Assembly: GCF_022760175.1 (NCBI RefSeq)
Contig: NZ_CP094326.1
Span: 1,240,001 to 1,304,000, forward strand
DNA: 64,000 bases
Source of the DNA: Zhouia spongiae
GTDB lineage: Bacteria; Bacteroidota; Bacteroidia; Flavobacteriales; Flavobacteriaceae
Direction: 5' to 3'
A model generated the notes under the pieces. That model searched no databases. It saw nothing but the letters and a program-made list of their open reading frames with translations, and was not told the origin of the DNA. Position numbers and translations under genes: made by a program. Of the stretch, positions 26,677 through 35,507 are shown piece after piece. Numbering within the stretch: the stretch's first letter is position 1; each line of letters starts with the position of its first letter.

Positions 26677-28185
26677 ATGAAAAAAAGATCAGGCTTTCTT
26701 AAAGTTATAAGTGCTCTGGCACTTTTATTAATAGGAGTATTTTTTGGAAGCATACTCTTTAAACCCAAAAAGGTAGAAACGGTGCCAATTCCTTCCACCA
26801 TGAATTACTGGAAAGTAGGCGCTTCAACCGATACGTCTGCAACGGACCGGTCAAAGCAGTTTACAGGAAACATCATAAAGGTAGAAGACGGAGGGTCGAT
26901 ACGGGAAGCTGTTCTGAAAGCACAGCCCGGAGATCTGATCCGGGTATATCCGGGAACCTATTCCGAAACGGTATATATCGATAAAGACAACATCAGCATA
27001 CAAGGAGTTATCGAAGAAGGAAAATGGCCCGTAATGGACGGAAAAAAAGAACTCAATGATGCCATCCTGTATTCCGGTAACGGTATTACCGTCGAAAACA
27101 TGAAGATCATCAAGTATAAAGGAAATGGCATTATGGGACAGGCCGGTAATAATTTTATTATCAGGAACAACTGGATTATCGATACCGGAGTCTACGGAAT
27201 CTTTCCGCAGTATGGTAAGAACGGAATCGTATCACATAATATCCTGACGGAAATAGAAGATGCGGCCATATATGTCGGAATGTGTGATAATGTAGATGTA
27301 AAACATAATGAGGTTTTCGGAAATGTAGCGGGAATAGAAATTGAAAACTCACGTCATTGTCTTGTAGAAAGTAATTATGCACACAACAATACAGGAGGGA
27401 TCCTCGCTTTTCTTACCCCGGGTCTGCCGATTAAAACGGTATTCGACGTTATTATCCGAAACAATTTTGTTATAGGAAATAATCATGAAAACTTTGGAGC
27501 TCCGGGTTCTATAGTAGCAGGAATACCTCCTGGTACAGGAGTCTTGATCATGGCTGCCGATGATGTTATTGTAGAGAATAATATAATTGCCAATAATGAT
27601 AATGCCGGGATAACGATTGTTGATTTGCCTACGGGAGCCCCGACGGCAAACGATCCTAATTCAGAACCGAATCCGGACAGGGTTGTACTGTTGGATAATT
27701 TCATGTTTGAGAACGGGAATAACCCGGTAGGAGAGATCAAGGCATTAATGCTGTCGCAGTTAAGATCAAAAGGACCTGACATTCTTGCCATGGGCGGAGG
27801 AACAGGAAGTACCATCAGAGACAAGAACAGGTATCGTACGTTTGGGATAGATCATTATGGTCCGGCCGAAATAACGGATACCAAGCATATTACAACCTTT
27901 ACTTTCGACACTCCGGTAGCTCCACGCTCCGTATCGAAGCAGGAGCTGGGAGAGCTTACTTACTATGGAGTATGTGCCGGTTGCCATGCATTTGATACCA
28001 GATTGATAGGCGTGCCAACGAATATTATTCAGGCAGTTTATGAAGGAAATCCACAAGGAATAGTAGACTATATCAACAAACCGTGGAACCTGCGGGAAGA
28101 CTATCCTGATATGCCTTCTCAGGCCTATCTGCCCGATGATGCTAAAATGGCGGTAGCGGAATATATCCTTTCCATGAAGAGATAG
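26677..28185 (+). CDS. Parallel beta-helix protein with C-terminal cytochrome c domain
   Basis: 502 residues. An uncleaved-looking membrane helix at about 9-28 (VISALALLLIGVFFGSILF) exports it. Residues about 70-370 are right-handed parallel beta-helix (NosD/pectate-lyase-like) turns such as IQGVIEEGKWPVMDGKK, NFIIRNNWIIDTGVYGIF, DDVIVENNIIANNDNAGITI. The last about 85 residues are a mono-heme cytochrome c with CAGCH at 433-437 and a methionine-rich tail (DYPDMPSQAYLPDDAKMAV). A beta-helix fused to a heme domain suggests redox action on a bound polymer or ligand, or an electron-transfer partner of the adjacent peroxidase. No glycosidase or lyase active site can be assigned. Confidence 0.85.
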   Translation: MKKRSGFLKVISALALLLIGVFFGSILFKPKKVETVPIPSTMNYWKVGASTDTSATDRSKQFTGNIIKVEDGGSIREAVLKAQPGDLIRVYPGTYSETVYIDKDNISIQGVIEEGKWPVMDGKKELNDAILYSGNGITVENMKIIKYKGNGIMGQAGNNFIIRNNWIIDTGVYGIFPQYGKNGIVSHNILTEIEDAAIYVGMCDNVDVKHNEVFGNVAGIEIENSRHCLVESNYAHNNTGGILAFLTPGLPIKTVFDVIIRNNFVIGNNHENFGAPGSIVAGIPPGTGVLIMAADDVIVENNIIANNDNAGITIVDLPTGAPTANDPNSEPNPDRVVLLDNFMFENGNNPVGEIKALMLSQLRSKGPDILAMGGGTGSTIRDKNRYRTFGIDHYGPAEITDTKHITTFTFDTPVAPRSVSKQELGELTYYGVCAGCHAFDTRLIGVPTNIIQAVYEGNPQGIVDYINKPWNLREDYPDMPSQAYLPDDAKMAVAEYILSMKR

Positions 28186-28266
28186 GATATCGGTCTTCCA
28201 GTGTACATAGTGGAGTAAATAACTCCGGCACAAGCCCGGGAGGTATTTGTATAACGGAACATTTAC

Positions 28267-28283
28267 ATCTCGATTATCGAGTA
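28267..28283. promoter_or_regulatory. Operator-like motif upstream of the SusC gene
   Basis: ATCTCGATTATCGAGTA contains the near-perfect dyad CTCGAT-T-ATCGAG. The same motif, extended to about 29 aligned bases with two mismatches on the opposite strand, occurs at 59547-59563 before a GlxA-like regulator. It lies 24 bases before the SusC ATG. Confidence 0.45.
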
Positions 28284-28306
28284 AAACATAACCAAACCAA
28301 AACTTT

Positions 28307-31300
28307 ATGAATAAACTATTAATGACTATAGTTCTATTGGGTTTTGCCATAACTGTCTCTGCACAAAAGTCAGTTAGCGGTAAGGTATTAGAACAAGGAA
28401 CCAACGTTCCTGTACTGGGAGTAACGATTCTGGTAAAAGGAACGAACAACGGGACTTCAACCGACTTTGACGGTAAGTTTATGCTACAGAATGCAGGTGT
28501 TAATCCCGTTCTGGTATTATCTCATATTGGGTATAAAACCAGAGAGGTTGTTGTCGGTAACCGGAATAATATCACCATTTTACTGGAGGTCAATGCGGAA
28601 GAAATGGATGAAGTGGTGGTAACAGCCCTTAATATTGAACGGGATAAGGAATCACTGGGGTATTCGGTATCGCAAATTTCATCCGGAGAAGTAAATGTAG
28701 CCAGGGAGAATAATGTAATGAATTCCCTTTCGGGAAAAGTCTCGGGATTGCAAATTACACAGGCTAATACAGGTGTAAACAGTTCAAGCAGGGTATTGCT
28801 TCGTGGTATTACCACCATATCAGGGTCAAATCGTCCGTTGGTGGTTATAGATGGTATTCCTGTTAATAACGGATCCGGGGGGGCATCCTCCTGGGGAGGT
28901 GTTGACAGGGGAGATGCATTATCCGATATCAATCCGGACGATGTGGAATCGATCAGTGTTCTTAAAGGGGCGGGTGCCGCAGCTGCTTATGGATCATTGG
29001 GGATGAATGGTGTAATCCTGATTACGACTAAATCGGGAAAAAAACGAAAAGGGATCGGTGTTTCATTGAATTCCTCATTCACTTTGACGGAAGCCTATTT
29101 AACTCCTGATCTCCAAAATGAATATGGAACCGGTGCATTTGGAGGTTTTGCCCCGATAGCCGGCAACGGCAGACCTGTATTAGATTATCCCTATTCCTGG
29201 AGCTGGGGACCGAGATTGGAAGGACAGGAATATACGAACTGGCTTGGAGGGCAGGACAAATACATTTCACACGGGAATCCGTATGAGCAGTTTTACGGAA
29301 CAGGCTATTCTTTGTCTAATTCGATAGCCTTCGAAGGCAGTTCGGAAAAAGGATCTTTCAGAATGTCAATAACCGATGAAGACGGGCAGGGGATCATAAG
29401 TAATAATACACTGGCAAAGCAAACGATCAGTATAAGAGGTAAATCGAATCTTACCGATGATTTTAGTATTGAGGGAAAAATGACCTACCTGACTTCTAAA
29501 ACTGAAAATAGTCCCGAATTGGCTGAAGGAGCCGGAAACACAGCTTTACAATTATCTTTAATGCCCAGGGATATCCGTGTATCAGATGTGGCTGACAATA
29601 CCGTTGACGGAAGCGGAAATGAAATAAAATGGAACCTGGATAATACCTTTAACAACCCTTATTGGGCCTTGGAAAATACAGGGAACCTGGATAAAAGAGA
29701 CAGGTTTCAGGGATTTTTATCTGCCAAATGGGATCTGAATGAAAGCCTGTATGTTACCGCCAGATCAGGGATGGATTATATCGTTTCCGATTATACAAGT
29801 TTTGGGGCAAGAGGATCGCAGGCGGTTGAGAATGGCCTGGGGAAATATTCGCACGACAAGGGAAAAGAACGCATCTGGAATTCTGATATTTTGGCTACGT
29901 ATAATACCAGTATCAGGGACTTTAAAATTTCGGCCAGTTTGGGAGCTACATACAGAGACGAAAATAGCAGTTATGTTTATGTATGGGGGAATGATAGTAA
30001 GGTTGACAACTTCTATCAAATAAATAACTACAAGAACACCTATAATGATGAACATATCAGCAGGAAAGGAGTGTATTCATTTTATGGTTTAGCCCAGTTT
30101 AGTTACGGAGGGTTTTTATATGTTGATGCAACACTCCGGAACGATAATTCATCGACCCTTCCCAAAGATAACGACTCGTACTGGTATCATTCGGAGAATG
30201 TGAGCCTGTTGTTTACCAAAATGCTTGGGATGGGTACTGATGTACTGAGTTATGGTAAAATAAGGGGGTCTTATGCCCAGGTGGGGAATGATACCAGTCC
30301 GTACAGAACACAGGCGGTGTATGACATCGATCAGACTCTGACCTTGCCTTATACAGTAGCATCTGTTCCGGGAAGCCTGCCGTCATTTAACCTGAAGCCG
30401 GAAACATCCGTTTCATGGGAAGTAGGAACAGAATTGGGCTTTTTTAACAACCGTATCCAGATCGATTTTACATATTATAATACCGAAACGACAGATCAGA
30501 TCATGGCAGTACCGATATCAGGAGCAACATCCTACAACTCCAAAGTAGTAAATGCTGGAAAGATATCAAACAAGGGGGTCGAACTACAGTTCAATACGAT
30601 ACCTGTCGATACCGATGATTTTACATGGGATCTAGGCTTTAATTTCACGAAGAGTGAATCCAGGGTTGAATCCTTAAATGAAGGGCTTGAGAGCATTACA
30701 CTAAATACGCTATGGTCGGTTTCCGTAGAAGCAAGGCCCGGAGAAGAATTCGGCAGTATATACGGATACGATTTCAAACGTGACAATTTCGGACGTAAAT
30801 TAATTACTGATGACGGAATGGCACAACGTGGAGAACGTGTTAAACTGGGAAGTATTAATCCTGATTGGTACGGAGGGATTACCAGTAAATGGCGATATAA
30901 AAACTTTTCTTTAAGTGCCCTTGTGAGTATACAGGAAGGGGGCGAATTCTACTCTTACGGAAGGGCTTACAGAACATTCTTCGGAACGGATGCCAAAAGC
31001 CTGGAAGGGAGAGAAACAGGTTTTATTGAAGAAGGAATCAACGAACATACCGGCTTTGAAAATGAAACACCGGTAGATCCGATGTTAAGACAATATAACA
31101 ATATTTTCACCAGTGAGATTTCAAAAGAGCAAATTCTCGATGCCAGTAATATCAAACTCAGGGAAGTAACACTAACCTATAACTTCCCACAGAAGATGCT
31201 TAAGAATACCTGCATCCAAAATGCAAGTTTATCGGCTATCGGCAGGAATTTGTTGTTTTTCTATAACGCGGCAGAAGATATAGACCCGGAAGCAACATAT

Positions 31301-31387
31301 AGTAGCGGACCGGCATCAACGGCCTTTGAACATTCGTCGTTGCCATCTGTCAGATCTTATGGAGTAAACCTAAAAATTGATTTTTAA
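28307..31387 (+). CDS. SusC/RagA-type TonB-dependent transporter without STN
   Basis: 1026 residues: signal peptide to about 20 (ending VSAQ), directly followed by the carboxypeptidase-regulatory-like domain ([20 protein letters not shown]), TonB box MDEVVVTAL, plug ([32 protein letters not shown]) and barrel, ending in KIDF. There is no STN domain, in contrast with the other two SusC proteins in the window, so it is not expected to signal through a FecR protein; the LytTR regulator upstream is the obvious alternative. The stop codon overlaps the ATG of SusD by one base (TAATG). Confidence 0.93.
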   Translation: MNKLLMTIVLLGFAITVSAQKSVSGKVLEQGTNVPVLGVTILVKGTNNGTSTDFDGKFMLQNAGVNPVLVLSHIGYKTREVVVGNRNNITILLEVNAEEMDEVVVTALNIERDKESLGYSVSQISSGEVNVARENNVMNSLSGKVSGLQITQANTGVNSSSRVLLRGITTISGSNRPLVVIDGIPVNNGSGGASSWGGVDRGDALSDINPDDVESISVLKGAGAAAAYGSLGMNGVILITTKSGKKRKGIGVSLNSSFTLTEAYLTPDLQNEYGTGAFGGFAPIAGNGRPVLDYPYSWSWGPRLEGQEYTNWLGGQDKYISHGNPYEQFYGTGYSLSNSIAFEGSSEKGSFRMSITDEDGQGIISNNTLAKQTISIRGKSNLTDDFSIEGKMTYLTSKTENSPELAEGAGNTALQLSLMPRDIRVSDVADNTVDGSGNEIKWNLDNTFNNPYWALENTGNLDKRDRFQGFLSAKWDLNESLYVTARSGMDYIVSDYTSFGARGSQAVENGLGKYSHDKGKERIWNSDILATYNTSIRDFKISASLGATYRDENSSYVYVWGNDSKVDNFYQINNYKNTYNDEHISRKGVYSFYGLAQFSYGGFLYVDATLRNDNSSTLPKDNDSYWYHSENVSLLFTKMLGMGTDVLSYGKIRGSYAQVGNDTSPYRTQAVYDIDQTLTLPYTVASVPGSLPSFNLKPETSVSWEVGTELGFFNNRIQIDFTYYNTETTDQIMAVPISGATSYNSKVVNAGKISNKGVELQFNTIPVDTDDFTWDLGFNFTKSESRVESLNEGLESITLNTLWSVSVEARPGEEFGSIYGYDFKRDNFGRKLITDDGMAQRGERVKLGSINPDWYGGITSKWRYKNFSLSALVSIQEGGEFYSYGRAYRTFFGTDAKSLEGRETGFIEEGINEHTGFENETPVDPMLRQYNNIFTSEISKEQILDASNIKLREVTLTYNFPQKMLKNTCIQNASLSAIGRNLLFFYNAAEDIDPEATYSSGPASTAFEHSSLPSVRSYGVNLKIDF

Positions 31388-32874
31388 TGCTGATCATCAT
31401 GAAAAACAAGTATAGAATTATCAACAGTATAATAACAGCTCTCATACTGGGGTTTATGGCAATATCATGTGATAATCACCTGGACGACCTTAGGGAAAAC
31501 CCGAATGCAGTTACTGCCATCGATGATGCGGCACTATTTACAAAAGCAGTAAGGAGTTTGTTTTTAGGAACCACAGACCAATCCGTATATCGTTTTTCCG
31601 GACATTACGGGCATTATTTTGTGGCCGGGAGTACGGCCCGTATCCCAGATCAGTATGGAGACGGTTTCGATGCGCAATACAATGAAATGTTTACGGGTAT
31701 GTATGGAGGAGTTATCCGGCATATCGAAGAGGTACTTGAAATTACAGGATCCGGAGATACAGCAAATAAAGTACGTTATGCCATGGCCGATATAATAGCA
31801 GTACTGGGGTATGCCAAAATAACGGATGCCTTTGGTGAAATTCCATATGTAGAAGGAGGGAAAGGGAAAACGCAGGATATTATGCAACCAAAGTATGATA
31901 CACAGGAGTTTATTTACAAAGACCTGGTTGCCCGTTTAACCGAAAGTATAGAAATCCTTACATCCGCCAATCCGGCGTTGGGATATCCCGGCAGCGATCC
32001 GGTCTTTGATAATGATCTTGACAAATGGGTTCGTTTTGCGAACAGTATACGTCTCCGGCTGGGCATGCGATTGCGATATGCAGATAATACTTATTCAAGG
32101 ACGGTGGTTTCTCAATGCTTGAACGATCCTTTTATGGAAACCAATCTCCATAATGCAACTATGATCCAGACAGAAGGCAATGGTAACCCCTGGTATAATT
32201 ACCGCACAGGATTCCCCTCTATAAAAATGTCTGCGAAGTTGACAGATCAGTTACAACAGACCGGCGATCCCCGTCTATCGGTGTTTGTCAGTATTGATGG
32301 AAACGGAAACTATACAGGAATGACCAATGGGCTGAACGATGCTGCTTTCGGAAACTCTGATTTTGCAGCTAGATCGGATATGGGAACAGCATTGTCCTCG
32401 CGAGATAGTGAATTGTATGTAATGAACGCTGCAGAAGTATGGTTCTTGAGAGCTGAGGCTGCTTTGGTATATGACCAGGAGCCGGCAGAAGCCAATGACT
32501 ATTACAGGAAAGGAATTGAAACAGCTCTAGGACAATGGAATATAGCTTCGGATGTTATAGCCGATTTTATGGCTTCGCCAACGGCAAGCCTTACAGGATC
32601 CGGAGATGAAGAACAAATCGGCACACAGTTATGGCTGGCATTCATACCAAATTATTTTGAAGGATGGTCCCATATACGACGAACGGGATATCCTGAGATT
32701 GCTCAGCGGACAGAGCCCGATCTGGCCAAAGGAGTTACCAACGGGATACTGCCTAAGAGATTCTTGTATTCTTCGTTCGAACTAAGTTCGAATTCCGATC
32801 ACGTAACCGAAGCCATATCGAGGCAGGGGGATAATAAAATAGATACAGCCGTTTGGTGGGATCAAAATGATTAA
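31387..32874 (+). CDS. SusD/RagB-family surface lipoprotein (SusD-like_2 type)
   Basis: 495 residues from the overlapping ATG; a second ATG at 31399 gives a more typical start ([20 protein letters not shown]) and may be the real one. A lipobox AISCDNH near residue 28 and the [19 protein letters not shown] start of the mature part match the SusD-like_2 group. It should form the binding lid of the preceding SusC. The C-terminus [13 protein letters not shown] is typical for the group. One-base overlap with SusC and 11 bases to the PKD protein show one operon. Confidence 0.93.
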   Translation: MLIIMKNKYRIINSIITALILGFMAISCDNHLDDLRENPNAVTAIDDAALFTKAVRSLFLGTTDQSVYRFSGHYGHYFVAGSTARIPDQYGDGFDAQYNEMFTGMYGGVIRHIEEVLEITGSGDTANKVRYAMADIIAVLGYAKITDAFGEIPYVEGGKGKTQDIMQPKYDTQEFIYKDLVARLTESIEILTSANPALGYPGSDPVFDNDLDKWVRFANSIRLRLGMRLRYADNTYSRTVVSQCLNDPFMETNLHNATMIQTEGNGNPWYNYRTGFPSIKMSAKLTDQLQQTGDPRLSVFVSIDGNGNYTGMTNGLNDAAFGNSDFAARSDMGTALSSRDSELYVMNAAEVWFLRAEAALVYDQEPAEANDYYRKGIETALGQWNIASDVIADFMASPTASLTGSGDEEQIGTQLWLAFIPNYFEGWSHIRRTGYPEIAQRTEPDLAKGVTNGILPKRFLYSSFELSSNSDHVTEAISRQGDNKIDTAVWWDQND

Positions 32875-32885
32875 TCTTTTAACAT

Positions 32886-33773
32886 ATGAAAACATTAAAA
32901 ATATACGGGTTAGTAATATTATCGGTTTTATTAACCAATTGCAGTAGCGACGATACAGAAGTCCCCTTGGCTGATTTTCAGTTTTTAGTGGAAGGAACCT
33001 TGGTAACATTCAACGGAACGATAGCAAATGCTGAAAGTATATCCTGGGATTTCGGCGACGGGCAATCGAGCTCGGAAGAAGACCCGGTTCATGCTTATCA
33101 GGCCGCCGGAACTTATACGGTAATAATGAAAGTGTCAGGACCCGGGGGGGCTTTTACAGAAACCAAGGAGGTAACGATATTGCCCTCTTTGGAAATATTA
33201 CTTACCGGAGGACAGGCCAAACCGGAAGGAAAATCATGGAAACTCAAAAAAGCATATACTTCCGGTAAAGAAGGAGCCGGATTGGTAGAGGATGCCCTGG
33301 GGTTATTGCTCCCTTCAGAAGAAAACCTTTTAGAACTGGTAGGTTTGGGGGCTTCTTATGAAGATACGTTCACCTTTGTCTATGACGGAACATACAAAGT
33401 AAACAATAAAGATGGTCAAAGTTTAATGGGACTCGTATATGCCAGCATAGAGCATCAGGCTAATATTACGGCAATATCGTATGATGTAAATAATGTGCCA
33501 CTGGCTCATGTGTTATACACCCCGAAGCAAGATGCCACCTGGGAGCTGGTCGAAGGAAATTTTACAGTTAATGCTGCTGCCGGTCCGGTAGAATTTAACA
33601 ATAAGAAACAATTGGTACTGGATGAATATTTCGGGTTTAAAGACAAGAAAGTACTGGTGATTTTAAAAGAGATCAATGAAACGACTATGAATGTTGCTCT
33701 CGGTATACATACGGTACCTGAAGCCTATGAGTATCCGACCTTATTATTTCATTTATCTTTTGAAGCCTTATAA
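32886..33773 (+). CDS. PKD-domain lipoprotein
   Basis: 295 residues: lipobox LLTNC at about 19 followed by SSDD; one PKD domain at about 27-98 (ISWDFGDGQSSSEEDPVHAY, AGTYTVIMKVSG); and a C-terminal about 190-residue beta-rich domain (GGQAKPEGKSWKLKKA, FTFVYDGTYKVNN) of the kind found in surface lipoproteins encoded beside SusC/SusD pairs. It is probably a surface-exposed binding protein for the same substrate. It closes the operon. Confidence 0.85.
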   Translation: MKTLKIYGLVILSVLLTNCSSDDTEVPLADFQFLVEGTLVTFNGTIANAESISWDFGDGQSSSEEDPVHAYQAAGTYTVIMKVSGPGGAFTETKEVTILPSLEILLTGGQAKPEGKSWKLKKAYTSGKEGAGLVEDALGLLLPSEENLLELVGLGASYEDTFTFVYDGTYKVNNKDGQSLMGLVYASIEHQANITAISYDVNNVPLAHVLYTPKQDATWELVEGNFTVNAAAGPVEFNNKKQLVLDEYFGFKDKKVLVILKEINETTMNVALGIHTVPEAYEYPTLLFHLSFEAL

Positions 33774-33782
33774 ACAGATATG

Positions 33783-33946
33783 TAACGTGAGTCCGGTTTG
33801 TTTTCGGCTGATAATCAGTTTTTTGTTTTAAGGATGGCCCTTTGGCTGCCACTCAGGATAAACAAAAGTCGGAACCTTATTTTAAAAGCACCGGTATGAC
33901 AGGGTATTATATTAATGATCATTTGTGTTGTATTGAACTTACGTTA
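33783..33946. repeat. Interval with imperfect 12-bp inverted ends, related to the one at 11083
   Basis: TAACGTGAGTCC at 33783-33794 faces GAACTTACGTTA at 33935-33946 (10 of 12 positions match between arms). The left end is near-identical to TAACGTGAGTTC at 11083. The 164-bp interval lies between the PKD-protein gene and the aldehyde dehydrogenase gene. Confidence 0.5.
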
Positions 33947-33990
33947 TGTAAATATATTTTAACTTAGAGCAGCTATAAAGTACAGAAGAT

Positions 33991-35361
33991 ATGGATGATG
34001 GTTTGTTAAAGAGACAAGAGGTGTTTTTTTCCTCCCGGAAAACGATGAGTGTAACTTACAGGAAGCAAATGTTGGAGGCTCTTCGTCGGCAGGTGTCGAA
34101 GTATGAAGAAGTTATATGTGAAGCCGTTTATGCCGATTTTAAAAAGCCCCGGTTTGAGACGATGGCTACTGAAACCCAACTGGTATTGGCAGAAATAGAT
34201 CATGCGATTAAAAATGTAAGACAGTGGTCAAGGCCGGAACAGGTGCGTTCTAACTGGTTGAACTTTCCCTCTTCTGACCGGATTTATAAAGAGCCCTATG
34301 GAAAGGTTTTAATTATTGCTCCCTGGAACTATCCGTTCCAGCTGGCTATCGCCCCTTTAATAGGCGCAATAGCTGCGGGAAATACAGTTGTAATCAAGCC
34401 CTCTGAGCTTACACCGAATACTTCTGCTGTCATTGCTAAAATGATTATGGAAGTTTATCCTGAAGATTATATAGCTGTTGTTGAAGGAGGCGTCGAAGTG
34501 TCTCAAAAGTTGTTAAGCTTTCAGTGGGATTATATCTTTTTTACGGGAAGTACGCAGGTCGGTAAGATCGTTTATGAAAGCGCTGCAAAACATCTGACAC
34601 CTGTTACCCTGGAATTAGGAGGTAAAAACCCGTGTATTGTTGATGAGACGGCCAAAATAGATTTGGCTGCAAAACGAATCGTATGGGGAAAATTTATCAA
34701 TGCGGGGCAAACCTGTATTGCTCCGGACTATATCCTTGTACATAGCTCTGTAAAACAGCAATTAATCGATTCGCTAAAAAAACATATCGAAAAAAGTTAC
34801 GGATCGCAGATAGAAGCATCACCCGATTTTGCACGTATAGTGAATGAACGTCATCATCAGCGATTACTGAGCCTGTTGGAAGGGCAAGAGGTTATTTACG
34901 GCGGGGCTAACAATAAAGAGGATAATTATTTGTCGCCTACGCTTGTGCTTGAACCTGATGTGGAAAGCAACTTGATGAAGGAGGAGATATTCGGGCCTAT
35001 TTTACCTGTTATAGCTTATGATACCGAAGAAGAGATCCAAAGTTATATAACCAGGTACAATAAACCGTTAGCAACATACCTGTTCTCGACCAGAAAGCGC
35101 TATCAGCAGAAATTGATAAACACGTTTAGTTTTGGGGGAGGCGCTATAAACGATACGGTGATACATATAGCCAATAAAGACCTGCCGTTTGGCGGTGTGG
35201 GGAGTAGTGGGATCGGGGCTTATCACGGAAAACTGTCATTCGATCTTTTTTCACATCATAAATCGGTGCTGAAAAAGGCCAACTGGATAGACATTCCACT
35301 GCGATACCCGCCTTACACACTTCCGAAAAAACTAGCTAAAAAGATTAAGTGGATGTTCTAA
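33991..35361 (+). CDS. Aldehyde dehydrogenase, class-3-like
   Basis: 456 residues, no signal peptide. ALDH core: LIIAPWNYPFQLAIAPLIGA, TGSTQVGKIVYESAAKHL, general-base glutamate in TLELGGKNPC (about 209), catalytic cysteine in NAGQTCIAPDY (about 243), and the EEIFGPILPVI and FGGVGSSGIGAYHG segments. The length and the basic C-terminal tail (LPKKLAKKIKWMF) resemble class 3 (fatty or aromatic) aldehyde dehydrogenases. It oxidises an aldehyde to the acid with NAD(P). It does not share an operon with the locus before it and faces the ALDH7-type gene across a terminator. Substrate unknown. Confidence 0.9.
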   Translation: MDDGLLKRQEVFFSSRKTMSVTYRKQMLEALRRQVSKYEEVICEAVYADFKKPRFETMATETQLVLAEIDHAIKNVRQWSRPEQVRSNWLNFPSSDRIYKEPYGKVLIIAPWNYPFQLAIAPLIGAIAAGNTVVIKPSELTPNTSAVIAKMIMEVYPEDYIAVVEGGVEVSQKLLSFQWDYIFFTGSTQVGKIVYESAAKHLTPVTLELGGKNPCIVDETAKIDLAAKRIVWGKFINAGQTCIAPDYILVHSSVKQQLIDSLKKHIEKSYGSQIEASPDFARIVNERHHQRLLSLLEGQEVIYGGANNKEDNYLSPTLVLEPDVESNLMKEEIFGPILPVIAYDTEEEIQSYITRYNKPLATYLFSTRKRYQQKLINTFSFGGGAINDTVIHIANKDLPFGGVGSSGIGAYHGKLSFDLFSHHKSVLKKANWIDIPLRYPPYTLPKKLAKKIKWMF

Positions 35362-35412
35362 GCAGGAATAATCTTTTGTAATATAAACAAGGTCTGATAA
35401 TTGTTTTTCGAT

Positions 35413-35447
35413 GACAGTTCAGGTACATAGTCTGGCTATCGAGAACT
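35413..35447. repeat. Short dispersed repeat, truncated copy
   Basis: The last 25 bases (35423-35447) differ at three positions from 50467-50491, and the left end GACAGTTC matches GTCAGTTC at 50423. The middle of the about 70-bp element is missing here. Confidence 0.5.
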
Positions 35448-35464
35448 CATAGCAGTTATAGGCA

Positions 35465-35498
35465 GAAGAATACCCCCGAAGCTTCGGGGGTATTCTTC
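35465..35498. terminator. Perfect 34-bp palindrome, bidirectional terminator
   Basis: Positions 35465-35481 are the exact reverse complement of 35482-35498 (GAAGAATACCCCC with GAAG at the tip). It sits between the convergent aldehyde dehydrogenase genes and is likely a shared terminator for both. Neither side has a clear T-run, so its strength rests on the GC-rich stem. Confidence 0.7.
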
Positions 35499-35507
35499 AG
35501 GTAAGAA

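Noticed and set aside
27766-28449. A 227-codon open frame on the minus strand across the cytochrome/SusC boundary
   Set aside because: It lies antisense to two strongly supported genes, has no domain-like composition, and arises from codon bias on the plus strand.
28522-28932. A 136-codon open frame on the minus strand inside SusC
   Set aside because: It is a mirror frame of the conserved plug region; the same pattern appears in the other SusC genes.
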